The position numbers and the translations under genes were made by a program. From JANNPJ01 sp965200525 (GTDB lineage: Bacteria > Actinomycetota > Actinomycetes > Actinomycetales > Kineosporiaceae), in contig OZ241368.1 of NCBI GenBank assembly GCA_965200525.1, positions 2,294,001 through 2,358,000 of the forward strand: a DNA stretch of 64,000 nt, written 5' to 3'. Every line of letters starts with the position of its first letter. Position 1 is the stretch's first letter. A model generated the notes under the pieces. That model had not been told where the DNA came from. It worked only from the letters and a program-made list of their open reading frames with translations, and ran no database searches. This document shows positions 43,980 to 53,695 of this stretch, in pieces.

Positions 43980-45245
43980 GACGACGGTCTGCTCCCGCGA
44001 GGGGCCGACGCCGATCGCCGACATCCGGGCGCCGGAGATCTCCTCCAGGGCCAGGATGTAGGCCTGGGCCGTCTTGGGCAGGTCGTCGAAGGAGCGCGCA
44101 GCGGAGATGTCCTCGGTCCAGCCCTGGAAGGTCTCGTAGATCGGGACGGCGTGGTGGAAGCCGGTCTGGGTCATCGGCATCTCGTCGTGCCGGACGCCGT
44201 CGACGTCGTAGGCCACGCAGACCGGGATCTGCTCCAGGCCGGTGAGCACGTCCAGCTTGGTCAGCACGAAGTCGGTGACGCCGTTCACCCGGGCCGCGAA
44301 CCGGGCCACCGGGGCGTCGTACCAGCCGCAGCGCCGGGGCCGGCCGGTGGTGGTGCCGAACTCACCGCCGACCGAGCGCAACCGCTCGCCGAACTCGTCG
44401 TGCAGCTCGGTCGGGAACGGGCCCTCGCCGACCCGGGTCGAGTAGGCCTTGACCACGGCCACCACCCGGTCGATCCGGGTCGGCGGCACGCCCGAGCCGG
44501 TGCAGGCGCCGGCCGCGGTGGCGTTGGACGACGTGACGAACGGGTAGCTGCCGTGGTCGACGTCCAGCATGGTCGCCTGACCGCCCTCGAACAGCACGAT
44601 CTCGCCCCGGTCGAGCGCGTTCACCAGCTCCAGGCCGGTGTCCGCGACCATCGGCCGCAGCCGGGCCTCGTAGCTCATCAGCTCGTCGAAGACCTCGTCG
44701 ACGGTGACCGCCCGCCGGTTGAAGACCTTCACCAGCAACTGGTTCTTCTGCTCCAGGGCCCCTTCGAGCTTCTGCCGGAGGATGCCCTCGTCGAACAGGT
44801 CCTGCACCCGGATCCCGACCCGGTTCATCTTGTCGGCGTAGGTCGGCCCGATGCCGCGGCCGGTGGTGCCGAGCTTGCGGCTGCCCAGGAACCGCTCCTG
44901 GACCTTGTCCAGGGTGCGGTTGTAGGGCGCGATCAGGTGGGCGTTGGCCGACACCAGCAGCTTGCCGCAGTCGACGCCGCGAGCGGTCAGCGCGTCGATC
45001 TCCTGGAACAGCACCGACAGGTCGACGACGACGCCGTTGCCGATCACCGGGATGCAACCCGGGGTCAGAATGCCGGACGGCAGCAGGTGCAGCGCGTACT
45101 TCTCGCCGTCCACCACCACGGTGTGACCGGCGTTGTTGCCGCCGTTGAACTTGACCACGTAGTCGACGCTGGCGCCGAGGGCATCGGTGGCCTTGCCCTT
45201 GCCCTCGTCACCCCACTGAGCTCCGACGAGAACGATCGCGGGCAT
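43962..45245 (-). CDS. purA: Adenylosuccinate synthetase (PurA)
   Basis: Joins IMP and aspartate using GTP to give adenylosuccinate, the first branch step to AMP. 427 residues, the usual bacterial length. It opens IVLVGAQWGDEGKGKATD with the phosphate loop and catalytic Asp, then KFNGGNNAGHTVVV with the catalytic His, GRGIGPTYADK, and the C-terminal TKLDVLTGLEQIPVCVAY region binding guanine. ATG 45245. Last gene of a run reading DUF3151, FAD oxidoreductase, purA. A repeat array duplicates its 3' end. Confidence 0.97.
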   Translation of the reverse strand: MPAIVLVGAQWGDEGKGKATDALGASVDYVVKFNGGNNAGHTVVVDGEKYALHLLPSGILTPGCIPVIGNGVVVDLSVLFQEIDALTARGVDCGKLLVSANAHLIAPYNRTLDKVQERFLGSRKLGTTGRGIGPTYADKMNRVGIRVQDLFDEGILRQKLEGALEQKNQLLVKVFNRRAVTVDEVFDELMSYEARLRPMVADTGLELVNALDRGEIVLFEGGQATMLDVDHGSYPFVTSSNATAAGACTGSGVPPTRIDRVVAVVKAYSTRVGEGPFPTELHDEFGERLRSVGGEFGTTTGRPRRCGWYDAPVARFAARVNGVTDFVLTKLDVLTGLEQIPVCVAYDVDGVRHDEMPMTQTGFHHAVPIYETFQGWTEDISAARSFDDLPKTAQAYILALEEISGARMSAIGVGPSREQTVVRHALV

Positions 45246-45272
45246 TCCCGGACACCAGCCCTTCGTAGGCCC

Positions 45273-46286
45273 CTACGTGTTGGGGCTTGCACCTGAGGAT
45301 ACCGGCAGCCGGTTGAGCAGCATCTCCGCCAGGGCCGTGCCCGAGTTCCAGGCCTGCTCGACCCGTGACTTCGGGCCCCAGCCGTCGCCGCAGACGCCGA
45401 CCAGTCCCGACCCCCGACCGACAGGGTGCAGAACGAACGGCTCCGGATGAGGTTCCCGGGTTGTCGCGAACGTCCAGCGATGGGCGCGGGCCTGGTCCGG
45501 CGGCGGCAACGCTCCGCCCAGCACCCGGCCCAGCTCGGCCAGGACCGGCTCGATCGCCCCGGACGGATCGGCCAGGTGCTGCTCGGCCAGCTCGGCCGTG
45601 CTGTGGACGACGAGGACGGGCGCGCCGTCCCCGCGGCTGCGACCGCTGTCGGCGATCCAGGTGATCGCCGGCGAGTCGACGAAGATGCCGTCGAAGGCCG
45701 GCCAGCAGCGCTGCGGCCAGATCGCCCGGACCGTGATCACCGGGGACCAGGCCCGATCGAGGACGCCGAGCGCGGCGGCCGTGTCGGGCGGCAGCAGGCG
45801 GACGGCCTGGGGGTCGGGCATCGCCAGGACGACGGCCGTGGCGGGCTCACCGTCGACGCCGGGAAGAGCGCCGTCCGCGGGCAGTTCGACCCGGGTGACG
45901 GGGTGCTCGAGCCGGACGTCGAGGCCGTCGGCCAGGGCCTCGACCAGGCGGCGCAGGCCACCGGCGGCCGACCAGCGCTGCGGGCCGGTGGTGACTCCGG
46001 TCAGGCCGTCGGTACCGGCCGTGGCGAAGGTGTCGGTCCAGCGGCGGGCCAGCCGGGCCCGCTCCCAGCCGGCCACGACCTCGGCGAAGCCGGAATCGGC
46101 GTCACCGACCGTGAAGTAGGGCGCGCCCAGGTCGACCGGGTGCGGCGCCCCGGCCACGGTCTCGGTGCGGACCGCGAGCCGGCCCCCCAGCCGGTGGCCG
46201 CGGTCGAGCAGCCGGACCGGGCAGCCGGCGTCGTGCAACCGGCGGGCACAGGCCACCCCGGCCAGGCCGCCACCGACCACGATCAC
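45273..46286 (-). CDS. FAD-dependent oxidoreductase, renalase/amine-oxidase-like
   Basis: 337-residue flavoprotein. Dinucleotide-binding start VIVVGGGLAGVACARRLHDAG, then LLDRGHRLGGRLAVRT (the GGR motif of amine-oxidase-like enzymes), VDLGAPYFTV, and the C-terminal FAD contact LVGVCGDGWGPKSRVEQAWNSGTALAEML. It resembles bacterial renalase-like NAD(P)-binding Rossmann proteins found near purA in actinobacteria. Substrate unknown. GTG 46286; 27 bases separate it from purA. The 76-bp gap upstream contains short gagccggcc-like repeats. Confidence 0.82.
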   Translation of the reverse strand: MIVVGGGLAGVACARRLHDAGCPVRLLDRGHRLGGRLAVRTETVAGAPHPVDLGAPYFTVGDADSGFAEVVAGWERARLARRWTDTFATAGTDGLTGVTTGPQRWSAAGGLRRLVEALADGLDVRLEHPVTRVELPADGALPGVDGEPATAVVLAMPDPQAVRLLPPDTAAALGVLDRAWSPVITVRAIWPQRCWPAFDGIFVDSPAITWIADSGRSRGDGAPVLVVHSTAELAEQHLADPSGAIEPVLAELGRVLGGALPPPDQARAHRWTFATTREPHPEPFVLHPVGRGSGLVGVCGDGWGPKSRVEQAWNSGTALAEMLLNRLPVSSGASPNT

Positions 46287-46362
46287 CGGCGGGCCGGCCC
46301 ACCCCGCTGAGCCACCGACCGAGCCGGCCGAACCGACGGAACCGGCCGAGCCGCCGACCGAA

Positions 46363-46806
46363 CTAACTGCTGACCGACCAGCTCAGGACGTTCAAGGCGT
46401 GCGCCGCCTCGGGGTCGCAGTCGGTGATGAACGCCGAGATCCGGTCGCGCTCGTCGTCCTCGCCGATCGAGGCCGCGGCCCGGCCGAGCGCGGCCAGGGC
46501 CCGCAGGAAGCCGCGGTTGGGCTCGTGCGACCACGGCACCGGGCCGTGGCCCTTCCAGCCGGCTCGGCGCAGGGCGTCGAGCCCTCGGTGGTAGCCGGTG
46601 CGGGCGTAGGCGTAACCCTCGACGTCGCGGCCGCCCTCGAGCGCGATCTCGGCCAGCACGGCCCAGGGCAACGAGGCGGTCGGGAAGGACGCCGCCGCGA
46701 GTTCCGGCTTCGCCCCCGACTCCAGTGCGTCGCGAGACAGCACATCGTCGGGCAACAGGGTGGGCGGAGGACCGCCGAACAGATTCGAATGCGAGGTCAC
46801 CCGCAC
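46363..46806 (-). CDS. DUF3151 protein
   Basis: 147-residue cytoplasmic protein: NLFGGPPPTLLPDD at the start, AAASFPTASLPWAVLAEIALEGG, and the core YAYARTGYHRGLDALRRAGWKGHGPVPWSHEPNRGFLRALAALGRAAASIGEDDE. This is the DUF3151 family (M. tuberculosis Rv0360c lies between purA and fba, as here). Function unknown. GTG 46806 or, two codons later, GTG 46800. Confidence 0.85.
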   Translation of the reverse strand: MRVTSHSNLFGGPPPTLLPDDVLSRDALESGAKPELAAASFPTASLPWAVLAEIALEGGRDVEGYAYARTGYHRGLDALRRAGWKGHGPVPWSHEPNRGFLRALAALGRAAASIGEDDERDRISAFITDCDPEAAHALNVLSWSVSS

Positions 46807-46873
46807 AGTCTGCCCGATCCCCCGCCCGCCCGGCCGTTCGAGGTGGAGCTGCTACCCGTTGATCAGCCGGCGA

Positions 46874-47899
46874 TCAGCCGGCGATCGAGGTACCGGCACT
46901 GCGCAGCGCCTGACAGGCCTCGACCACCCGTGCCGACAGGCCGGCCTCGGCCGACTTGCCCCAGACCCGCGGGTCGTAGGCCTTCTTGTTGCCGACGTCG
47001 CCGTCGACCTTGAGCACGCCGTCGTAGTTCTTCAGCATGTGGTCGACCACCGGCCGGGTGAAGGCGTACTGGGTGTCGGTGTCGACGTTCATCTTGACCA
47101 CGCCGAAGTCGACCGCGGCCGAGATCTCTTCCGGCAGCGAGCCCGATCCGCCGTGGAAGACGAGGTCGAACGGCTTGTCCTTGCCGTAGCGGGCGCCGAT
47201 CGCGTCCTGGATCTCCTTGAGGATCTCCGGGCGGAGCTTGACGTTGCCCGGCTTGTAGACGCCGTGCACGTTGCCGAAGGTGAGGGCGGTCAGGTAGCGG
47301 CCCTTCTCGCCCAGGCCGAGGGCCTCGGCCGTGGCCAGGCCGTCGTCGACCGTGGTGTAGAGGTGCTCGTTGATCTCGTTGTCGACACCGTCCTCCTCGC
47401 CGCCGACGACGCCGATCTCGACCTCAAGGATGATCTTGGCCGCGTGGGCCAGGTCGAGCAGCTCCGAGCCGATCTTCAGGTTCTCGTCCAGCGGCACGGC
47501 CGAGCCGTCCCACATGTGGGACTGGAACAGCGGGTTCTCGCCCCGCTTGACCCGCTCGAGGCTGATCGCCAGCAGCGGGCGGACGAAGCTGTCGAGCTTG
47601 TCCTTCGGGCAGTGGTCGGTGTGCAGCGCGATGTTGACGCTGTAGTTCTTGGCCACCTCGTGGGCGTACGCGGCCAGCGCGCTGGCCCCGGTGACCATGT
47701 TCTTCACGGTCGGGCCGGAGAGATAGTCGGCGCCACCGGTCGAGACCTGGACGATCCCGTCGCTGCCGGCGTCGGCGAAACCCTTGATCGCGGCGTTCAG
47801 GGTCTGCGACGACGTCACGTTGATGGCGGGGTAGGCGAAGGAGCCGGCCTTGGCGCGGTCGTACATCTCCGCGTAGAGCTCGGGGGTTGCGATCGGCAT
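46874..47899 (-). CDS. fba: Class II fructose-bisphosphate aldolase
   Basis: Zinc-dependent aldolase splitting or forming fructose-1,6-bisphosphate in glycolysis and gluconeogenesis. 341 residues, as in actinobacterial enzymes. Metal and substrate residues: NIALHTDHCPKDK (His and Asp), LEVEIGVVGGEEDGV, FGNVHGVYKPGNVKL (His), DLVFHGGSGSLPEEI (His) and VKMNVDTDTQYAF. ATG 47899. The 127-bp gap on its 5' side contains GC-rich inverted repeats but no clear promoter. Confidence 0.97.
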   Translation of the reverse strand: MPIATPELYAEMYDRAKAGSFAYPAINVTSSQTLNAAIKGFADAGSDGIVQVSTGGADYLSGPTVKNMVTGASALAAYAHEVAKNYSVNIALHTDHCPKDKLDSFVRPLLAISLERVKRGENPLFQSHMWDGSAVPLDENLKIGSELLDLAHAAKIILEVEIGVVGGEEDGVDNEINEHLYTTVDDGLATAEALGLGEKGRYLTALTFGNVHGVYKPGNVKLRPEILKEIQDAIGARYGKDKPFDLVFHGGSGSLPEEISAAVDFGVVKMNVDTDTQYAFTRPVVDHMLKNYDGVLKVDGDVGNKKAYDPRVWGKSAEAGLSARVVEACQALRSAGTSIAG

Positions 47900-48026
47900 C
47901 GAGAACTCCTGTAACGATTCGGACTACGGACTGCGTGTCGCCCGCACCGGCACAGAGCGGCTCGCTCCGGTGGGGCCTGGTCCCGATCCTTCCATGCCCG
48001 GACAGCGCCGAGGTTGTCCGGACTGG

Positions 48027-48731
48027 CTACAGGTCCTCCAGGGTCCAGTCCCCCGGGGTGATCACCCGGGCCTCGTAGGCCATCACCACCGCCTGCGCCC
48101 GGCTGCGCAGCCCGAGTTTGGCCAGGACAGCGCTGACATGGCTCTTCACGGTGGTCTCGCCCAGGAACAGCTCGGTGGCCAGATCGCGGTTGGACCGGCC
48201 CCCGGCCAGCCCGATGAAGATCTCCCGTTCCCGCTCGCTCAGGCTGTCCAGCCGCTGCTGCCAGAACGACGGGCCGGCGTCCTCGGCCTGTTGCCGGCGT
48301 TCCAGCTCCAGGCAGCGGGCGATCAGGGTCCGGGTAACGGCCGGGTCGACCATCGAGCCACCGCCGTAGAGCGTGCGCACGGCCCCAACCAGCACGTCCG
48401 GCCCGGCGTCCTTGAGCAGGAAGCCGGCCGCGCCGGCCCGGACCGAGCCGAGCACGTACTCGTCGTCGTCAAAGGTGGTCAGCATCAGCACGGCGACCGG
48501 CGGCCCGGTCTCGGTGAGCCGGCGGCAGGCCTCGATCCCGTTCAGCCCGGGCATCCGGATGTCCATCAGGACGACGTCCGGCCGGACGGCGGTGACCAGG
48601 TCGATCGCCTGCAGGCCGTCCGCGGCCTCGCCGACCACCTCCAGGTCGGGCTCGTGGTCGAGGATCATCCGCAGACCGGCCCGGATCACGCCCTGGTCGT
48701 CGACCACTGCCACCCGGATCGGCCCGCTCAC
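48027..48731 (-). CDS. NarL/FixJ-family response regulator
   Basis: 234 residues. Receiver domain with phospho-acceptor Asp57 (VVLMDIRMPG), acidic pocket VAVVDDQGV and Lys in FLLKDAG; C-terminal LuxR-type helix-turn-helix LSEREREIFIGLAGGRSNRDLATELFLGETTVKSHVSAVLAKLGLRSRAQAV. A linker of about 30 residues between them is longer than usual. GTG 48731 overlaps the stop of the histidine-kinase gene (GTGA). Targets unknown. Confidence 0.95.
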   Translation of the reverse strand: MSGPIRVAVVDDQGVIRAGLRMILDHEPDLEVVGEAADGLQAIDLVTAVRPDVVLMDIRMPGLNGIEACRRLTETGPPVAVLMLTTFDDDEYVLGSVRAGAAGFLLKDAGPDVLVGAVRTLYGGGSMVDPAVTRTLIARCLELERRQQAEDAGPSFWQQRLDSLSEREREIFIGLAGGRSNRDLATELFLGETTVKSHVSAVLAKLGLRSRAQAVVMAYEARVITPGDWTLEDL

Positions 48732-50032
48732 CCGGCGCCACCCTCGGTAGCCGGGGTCAGCAGCAGACCGCCCAGCGCCGACCGGAGTACCGCCGTGACC
48801 AGCCAGCCGCCGAGCGGGGAGGGCCCGATCGACAGGGCTCCACCGCAGGACGCCGCCCGCTCGCGCATCCCGATCAACCCGTTGCCGCCCAGCCCGGCCC
48901 GACCCGGTAGGCGGCCCGGCCGGCCCGCCGACCAGTCGATCGAGGTCGGCGGCCCTCCGGTGGCGCCGTCGTCATGGATCGCCAGCCGGAGCTGATCACC
49001 TTCGCCGAGTTCGAGCTCGACCAGGGCCCGCTCGGCCCGGGCGTGGACCAGCACGTTGGTCAGCGCCTCCTGGATGATCCGGACCGTGGCCAGCTCGACG
49101 GCGGCCGGCAGCACCGGCAGCACCGCGGGCAGCCGCAGCTCCACCTGCAGCCCGACCGCGGCCATCCGGTCGGCGATCTGGGGCAGCTCGGCCAGGCTGG
49201 TCTGCGGGGTCAGTTCGCCGCCGGGCCCGCCCGAGCGCAACACCCGGACGACCTGCCGCATGGCGGTCAGGGTGTCCTGACCGTTGGCCGCGATCCAGCG
49301 GACGGCGTCCCGGGTCGCCTCCGGCCGGGCCTCGGCCACCCGGTCGGCGGCCTGGGCCCGGATCACCACCGCGCTGATGTGATGAGCGACGACGTCGTGC
49401 AGCTCACGGGCGATCCGGGTCCGCTCGGCCAGCACCACCTGCTCGGTCTCGATCCGCCGCAACCGCACCAGCTCGTCGTTGCGCCGGCGCAGTTCGGCAT
49501 TGCTGTCGGCCTGCCGTTGAGCGGCCCGCCCGAGCAGCACCACGAAGGCGGTGGCCGCGCCGGCCAGGCCGATCCGGGACAGGTCCCAGAGCCAGAAATC
49601 GGGGTGGCCGGCCAGCTGCCGGAGCGAGTCCGGCGGGATGAACAGGGTCAGCACGGCCCACTCGGCGGCGAGCAGGATCCAGCCGACCGCCAGCCGGCCC
49701 TTGGCCGCCGCCCAGTAGGCCGCGAACAAGATCGGCAGCAGGTGCAGCTCGGTGACCAGGGCGGTGCCGTAAACGATCGGGTAGCCGGCCGCGACCACGA
49801 ACAGCGTGGCGCGGGGCCAGGTGGCCCGGGTGAGCAGGACACCGATCGTGCAGACGCCGGCCACCTGGTAAGTCCGGAGCGCGGAGGGGTACCAACCGTG
49901 ACCGAGAGCGAACCAGATGCCGCCGAACCAGGCCACGCCGAAGACCAGGGCCACCAGGGCGTCACGCCGCTGGGGCTCAGCATCTCTCAGCCGGTCCACA
50001 GCAGTGACGATAAACCGCGTGACCGCCCGCAC
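48728..50032 (-). CDS. Sensor histidine kinase (HisKA_3 type)
   Basis: 434-residue kinase with four to five N-terminal membrane helices (about 27-165), a dimerisation segment with phospho-accepting His in ARELHDVVAHHISAVVIRAQA, and an ATPase domain with IIQEALTNVLVHARAE (N box), AIHDDGATG and GGNGLIGMRERAASCGGALSIGP. The short extracellular loops suggest membrane-associated signals. Coupled with its response regulator. GTG 50032; 87 bases from the divergent HAD gene. A Pro/Gly-rich stretch (GGPPTSIDWSAGRPGRLPG) interrupts the ATPase lid. Confidence 0.93.
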   Translation of the reverse strand: MRAVTRFIVTAVDRLRDAEPQRRDALVALVFGVAWFGGIWFALGHGWYPSALRTYQVAGVCTIGVLLTRATWPRATLFVVAAGYPIVYGTALVTELHLLPILFAAYWAAAKGRLAVGWILLAAEWAVLTLFIPPDSLRQLAGHPDFWLWDLSRIGLAGAATAFVVLLGRAAQRQADSNAELRRRNDELVRLRRIETEQVVLAERTRIARELHDVVAHHISAVVIRAQAADRVAEARPEATRDAVRWIAANGQDTLTAMRQVVRVLRSGGPGGELTPQTSLAELPQIADRMAAVGLQVELRLPAVLPVLPAAVELATVRIIQEALTNVLVHARAERALVELELGEGDQLRLAIHDDGATGGPPTSIDWSAGRPGRLPGRAGLGGNGLIGMRERAASCGGALSIGPSPLGGWLVTAVLRSALGGLLLTPATEGGAG

Positions 50033-50119
50033 CGGCGGATATCTCCGAGCTGGTGCCGGGCCGGCGTCCGCGGGACAGTACGGTTCTGCCGATCCGCTCG
50101 CCGATCAGGAAGGGTCACC

Positions 50120-50896
50120 ATGACCGCCCGCGAGATCCGTTGCTGGCTGACCGACATGGACGGCGTCCTGGTCCACGAGGGGCACGCGCTGCCCGGGGCG
50201 GCCGAGTTCCTGCAGCGGCTGCGCGAGCGCGAGCGCCCGTTCCTGGTGCTGACCAACAACTCGATCTTCACCGCCCGGGACCTGCGGGCCCGGCTGCTGA
50301 CCTCCGGGCTGGACGTGCCGGAGGCGGCGATCTGGACGTCGGCGCTGGCCACCGGCAAGTTCCTGGCCGACCAGATGCCGGGCGGCAAGGCCTACGTGAT
50401 CGGTGAGGCCGGGCTGACCACGGCCCTGCACGAGGCCGGGTACGTGCTCACCGACACCGCGCCCGACTTCGTCGTCCTGGGCGAGACCCGGACCTATTCG
50501 TTCGAGGCGATCACCCAGGCGATCCGGCTGATCGACGCCGGGGCCCGGTTCATCGCCACCAACCCCGACCCGACCGGCCCCTCGGCCGAGGGCCCGCTGC
50601 CCGCCTGCGGCGCGGTGGCTGCGCTGATCACCCGGGCCACCGGCCGCGAGCCCTACATCGTGGGCAAGCCGAACCCGATGATGTTCCGCAGCGCCCTGAA
50701 CGCGATCGACGCCCACTCGGAGACCACCGCCATGGTCGGCGACCGGATGGACACCGACGTGGTCGCCGGCATGGAGGCCGGGCTGGAGACCTTCCTGGTG
50801 CTGACCGGATCGACCAGCCGGCAGGACGTTCAGCGCTACCCGTTCCGGCCCTCGCACATCATGGAGTCGGTGGCCGACCTGATCGACCTGGTCTGA
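50120..50896 (+). CDS. HAD-IIA family phosphatase (NagD-like)
   Basis: 258-residue phosphatase. Catalytic Asp12 and Asp14 in WLTDMDGVLVHEG, motif II FLVLTNNS, motif III Lys in YIVGKPNPMMF and motif IV MVGDRMDTDVVAGMEAGL. Family members dephosphorylate nucleotides or phosphosugars; the substrate cannot be fixed here. ATG 50120 follows AGGAAGGG. It faces the FtsX permease gene with three bases between stops. Confidence 0.92.
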   Translation: MTAREIRCWLTDMDGVLVHEGHALPGAAEFLQRLRERERPFLVLTNNSIFTARDLRARLLTSGLDVPEAAIWTSALATGKFLADQMPGGKAYVIGEAGLTTALHEAGYVLTDTAPDFVVLGETRTYSFEAITQAIRLIDAGARFIATNPDPTGPSAEGPLPACGAVAALITRATGREPYIVGKPNPMMFRSALNAIDAHSETTAMVGDRMDTDVVAGMEAGLETFLVLTGSTSRQDVQRYPFRPSHIMESVADLIDLV

Positions 50897-50899
50897 GGC

Positions 50900-53695
50900 T
50901 CACTGACCGAGCCGGCGGACCATCGGCAGCCGGGAGCGGGTGCTGACGAACCCGACCAGCACCGCCAGCACCGGCACTCCGAAGCCGATCAGCAGCAGGT
51001 GTCCCCACGGGAGGGCCAGCGACCACCGCTCCGGGCTCGGCACGGTGTAGACGGAGCCGATCCAGTCCTGCTGCAGCCGGACCAGGATCCAGCCGGCCAG
51101 CACACCACTGGCCACTCCCAGGACGGCGCCGAGCCCGGCGATCACCCCGGCCTGGCTCGCGGCCAGCCGGCGGCGCACGGCCGGCCCGGCGCCGACCGCG
51201 GCCAGGGTGGCGATGTCGGCCCGGCTCTCGGCCGCGGCCAGCCCGACCGCGGTGAACGTGCCGCCCAGGGTGACCACGGCCGCCGCCACCACCAGCGCGA
51301 GCAGGCCCAGCGCGTAGCTGTTGTGATAGCCCCGCTCGATCGAGAGGTACGCGGCCCCCGAATCGCGGACGGCTCCGGCGGCGGCGTCCTCCTCGGCCTG
51401 GGTCGGCATCCGGGTGGTGCCGGCCAGCAGCCCGAGTGGCTCGACCTGGACCCCGAGCTTCGCCGCGGCCGACTGCGGAAAGACCGGCTGCGTGAGCCGC
51501 GGCGAGCGGGTCGAGAGATGAGCCGGCAGGACGACGGTGCGCACGGACGGATCGTCCTGGCCACCGCCGCTGGTGGCTTGCACGCTGATGTGCACGGTGC
51601 CGTCCGGCCAGAGGTCGCGCGGGTTGAACACGAGCATCTGACCGGCTCGCAACGCGGCGTCATCGGCCGGCACGGCGGTGCCGGTGGCAAGGGCGACCGC
51701 CGACCCGTCGTCGAAAAGGGTCTGGATTCCGAGAGTGACCGTACCCGGGCCACCGGTGCCCGCGTCCCGGCAGCGCGGGTCGGTCCGGACCAGCTTCTCA
51801 CTCTGCTGCTCGGTGAAGATCGTCGACTGGTCGGCCATCGGGCACTCGTTCTGCGGGGCCCGATGCAGCTCGAGGTCCACCGTGGCGCCGTCGCCGGTCG
51901 GATTGGGCTGCCCGTACAAGGTGGCCACGCGATCGATCGGAAGCGTGCGCCGGAGCACGCCCTGCACCCGGTCGAAGTCGAAAGTCTCGTCACCATCGGG
52001 CTTCCGGACCTGAACGACGCCGAGCGCCGACGCCGGACTGTAATTCTGCTGGTCGTGGTGGCCCTGAGCCGAGATGTAGACCAGGGCCGCCGTCCCACCG
52101 GCCATGGCGGCCAGTACGGCCGCGACGGCGGGCGCGGTGCGGCCACGCTGACGGGAGGCATCACGCAGGGCGAAGCGCGGGGCGAACGGCAACCGGACAG
52201 CGAGCCGGGCGGCCAGGGACACGATCGCTCCGGCCGCGGCTACCAGGCCGATCTCGGTCAGCGCGAGCCCGGCCACGGTCGGGAACGGCCGTCGGATCTG
52301 CGAGCCGTAGAAGGCCACTCCGACCCCGATGCCAACGACCAGCAGGCCGGCCACCGGCACCCGTCGCCGGGCGGAGGTCAGCGCCCGCCGGCCGGTGAGG
52401 GCGGCGACGACGTCAAGTCTGGCCGCCTGCCGGGCCGGGATCATCGCGGCCGCGACGGCGGTCAGACCGCCGACCAGGGTGAGCCCGAGCAGGTCGAGGG
52501 GATGCAGGTCCACCCGCGGGATCTGCTGGTCGAAGGACCGGCGCAGCACCACCACCAGGAGGGCCCCCAGGCCGGCCCCGAGCAGCGAGGCCACCAGGCA
52601 GGAGGCCAGGCCGATCACGGCGCTGGTGGCCAGCACCACGAATCGCAGGTGCTTGCGCTCCGCACCGGTCGAGGCCATCACGGCCAGCATGCGCTGGTTG
52701 CGCCGGGCCCCGACGGCGATCGCCGGGCCGGCCAGCAGGGCGATCTGCAGCAGCACCAGGCCGATCACCACCACCACGATCCCGACTTCGCCGGCCGGAG
52801 TGGAACCGTAGTCCTCGGTGTCCATCGAGTACGGCACCCGGTCGGGCGACGGCGGATCGTCCAGCACCGACCGGCTGACCACCAATGCCCCGAACTGGTT
52901 CAGGTCGACCACCTGGTCCCAGGTGACCGGGTCCGGCCCGGTGACGATCAGGGCCGTGCTGATCGCGTCGACGGCATTCGTGTCGGCCGGTGAGGCCTGG
53001 GCCGGGATCAGGCTGCCGGGCAGGCCGATCACCATGGACTGGCCGATCAGGGGCAGGCCGGCGACGATCCCGACCACGCTCAGCGAGCGCCCGGCCGGCC
53101 GGCCGGGCAGGTCAGCGCTGAGATGATCGCCGATCCCGATCCCCTTCTTGCGGGCCAGCGTTCGACTGACCACGACCTGGTCGGTGCGGTTCGGGGCCTG
53201 GCCGGAGTACTGCTCGACCAGGCCCCCGAGACCGGCTTGGGTGTAGTCGAACTCGCGGACCACCCCGTCGAGCAGGCTGCCGTTGAACCTGATCGATGGG
53301 GTGTACCAACGCTGGGTGTCGGTGACGAGCCGGTCCCGGGGCGAGATCGCGGCCGCCGTCCTGGACTGGAACTCCTGAACCGTCAGTGGTTTCGGCTGGG
53401 CACCGGAGCCGTCGCCTACCGAGCCACTGCTCTGCCCGTCGATGCTCTGCGCGGTGGGTCGGCCGTCGCCGAACGCGATCGAGGCCTGGGCCTGAGCTCC
53501 CAGCGAGATGGCGACGACGTCCTGCGGGTCGTGCTGTTCGGAACGGTAGATCACCGAGACCGTGCTCGCGGCCAGCACCGGCAGGGCCACCATCAGGGCG
53601 ATCAGCGCGCTGCGGCCCTTGTTGCGCCAGGCGTCGCGCCGGGCCAGCCGGATCGCCGCCCGGGCGGCCGACCACTGGAACCCGAGGACCGCCAT
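50900..53695 (-). CDS. ABC transporter permease, FtsX family
   Basis: 931-residue membrane protein. One N-terminal helix (SALIALMVALPVLAASTVSVIY) precedes a large extracytoplasmic domain, then a core block of three helices around 310-420, a second cluster around 440-540, another extracytoplasmic region and a final three-helix FtsX block around 800-920. This two-block layout matches MacB/BceB-like exporters of peptides, antibiotics or lipoprotein-related substrates. ATG 53695 overlaps the ATPase stop by one base. The operon order padR, ATPase, permease is typical of PadR-regulated resistance pumps. Confidence 0.9.
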   Translation of the reverse strand: MAVLGFQWSAARAAIRLARRDAWRNKGRSALIALMVALPVLAASTVSVIYRSEQHDPQDVVAISLGAQAQASIAFGDGRPTAQSIDGQSSGSVGDGSGAQPKPLTVQEFQSRTAAAISPRDRLVTDTQRWYTPSIRFNGSLLDGVVREFDYTQAGLGGLVEQYSGQAPNRTDQVVVSRTLARKKGIGIGDHLSADLPGRPAGRSLSVVGIVAGLPLIGQSMVIGLPGSLIPAQASPADTNAVDAISTALIVTGPDPVTWDQVVDLNQFGALVVSRSVLDDPPSPDRVPYSMDTEDYGSTPAGEVGIVVVVIGLVLLQIALLAGPAIAVGARRNQRMLAVMASTGAERKHLRFVVLATSAVIGLASCLVASLLGAGLGALLVVVLRRSFDQQIPRVDLHPLDLLGLTLVGGLTAVAAAMIPARQAARLDVVAALTGRRALTSARRRVPVAGLLVVGIGVGVAFYGSQIRRPFPTVAGLALTEIGLVAAAGAIVSLAARLAVRLPFAPRFALRDASRQRGRTAPAVAAVLAAMAGGTAALVYISAQGHHDQQNYSPASALGVVQVRKPDGDETFDFDRVQGVLRRTLPIDRVATLYGQPNPTGDGATVDLELHRAPQNECPMADQSTIFTEQQSEKLVRTDPRCRDAGTGGPGTVTLGIQTLFDDGSAVALATGTAVPADDAALRAGQMLVFNPRDLWPDGTVHISVQATSGGGQDDPSVRTVVLPAHLSTRSPRLTQPVFPQSAAAKLGVQVEPLGLLAGTTRMPTQAEEDAAAGAVRDSGAAYLSIERGYHNSYALGLLALVVAAAVVTLGGTFTAVGLAAAESRADIATLAAVGAGPAVRRRLAASQAGVIAGLGAVLGVASGVLAGWILVRLQQDWIGSVYTVPSPERWSLALPWGHLLLIGFGVPVLAVLVGFVSTRSRLPMVRRLGQ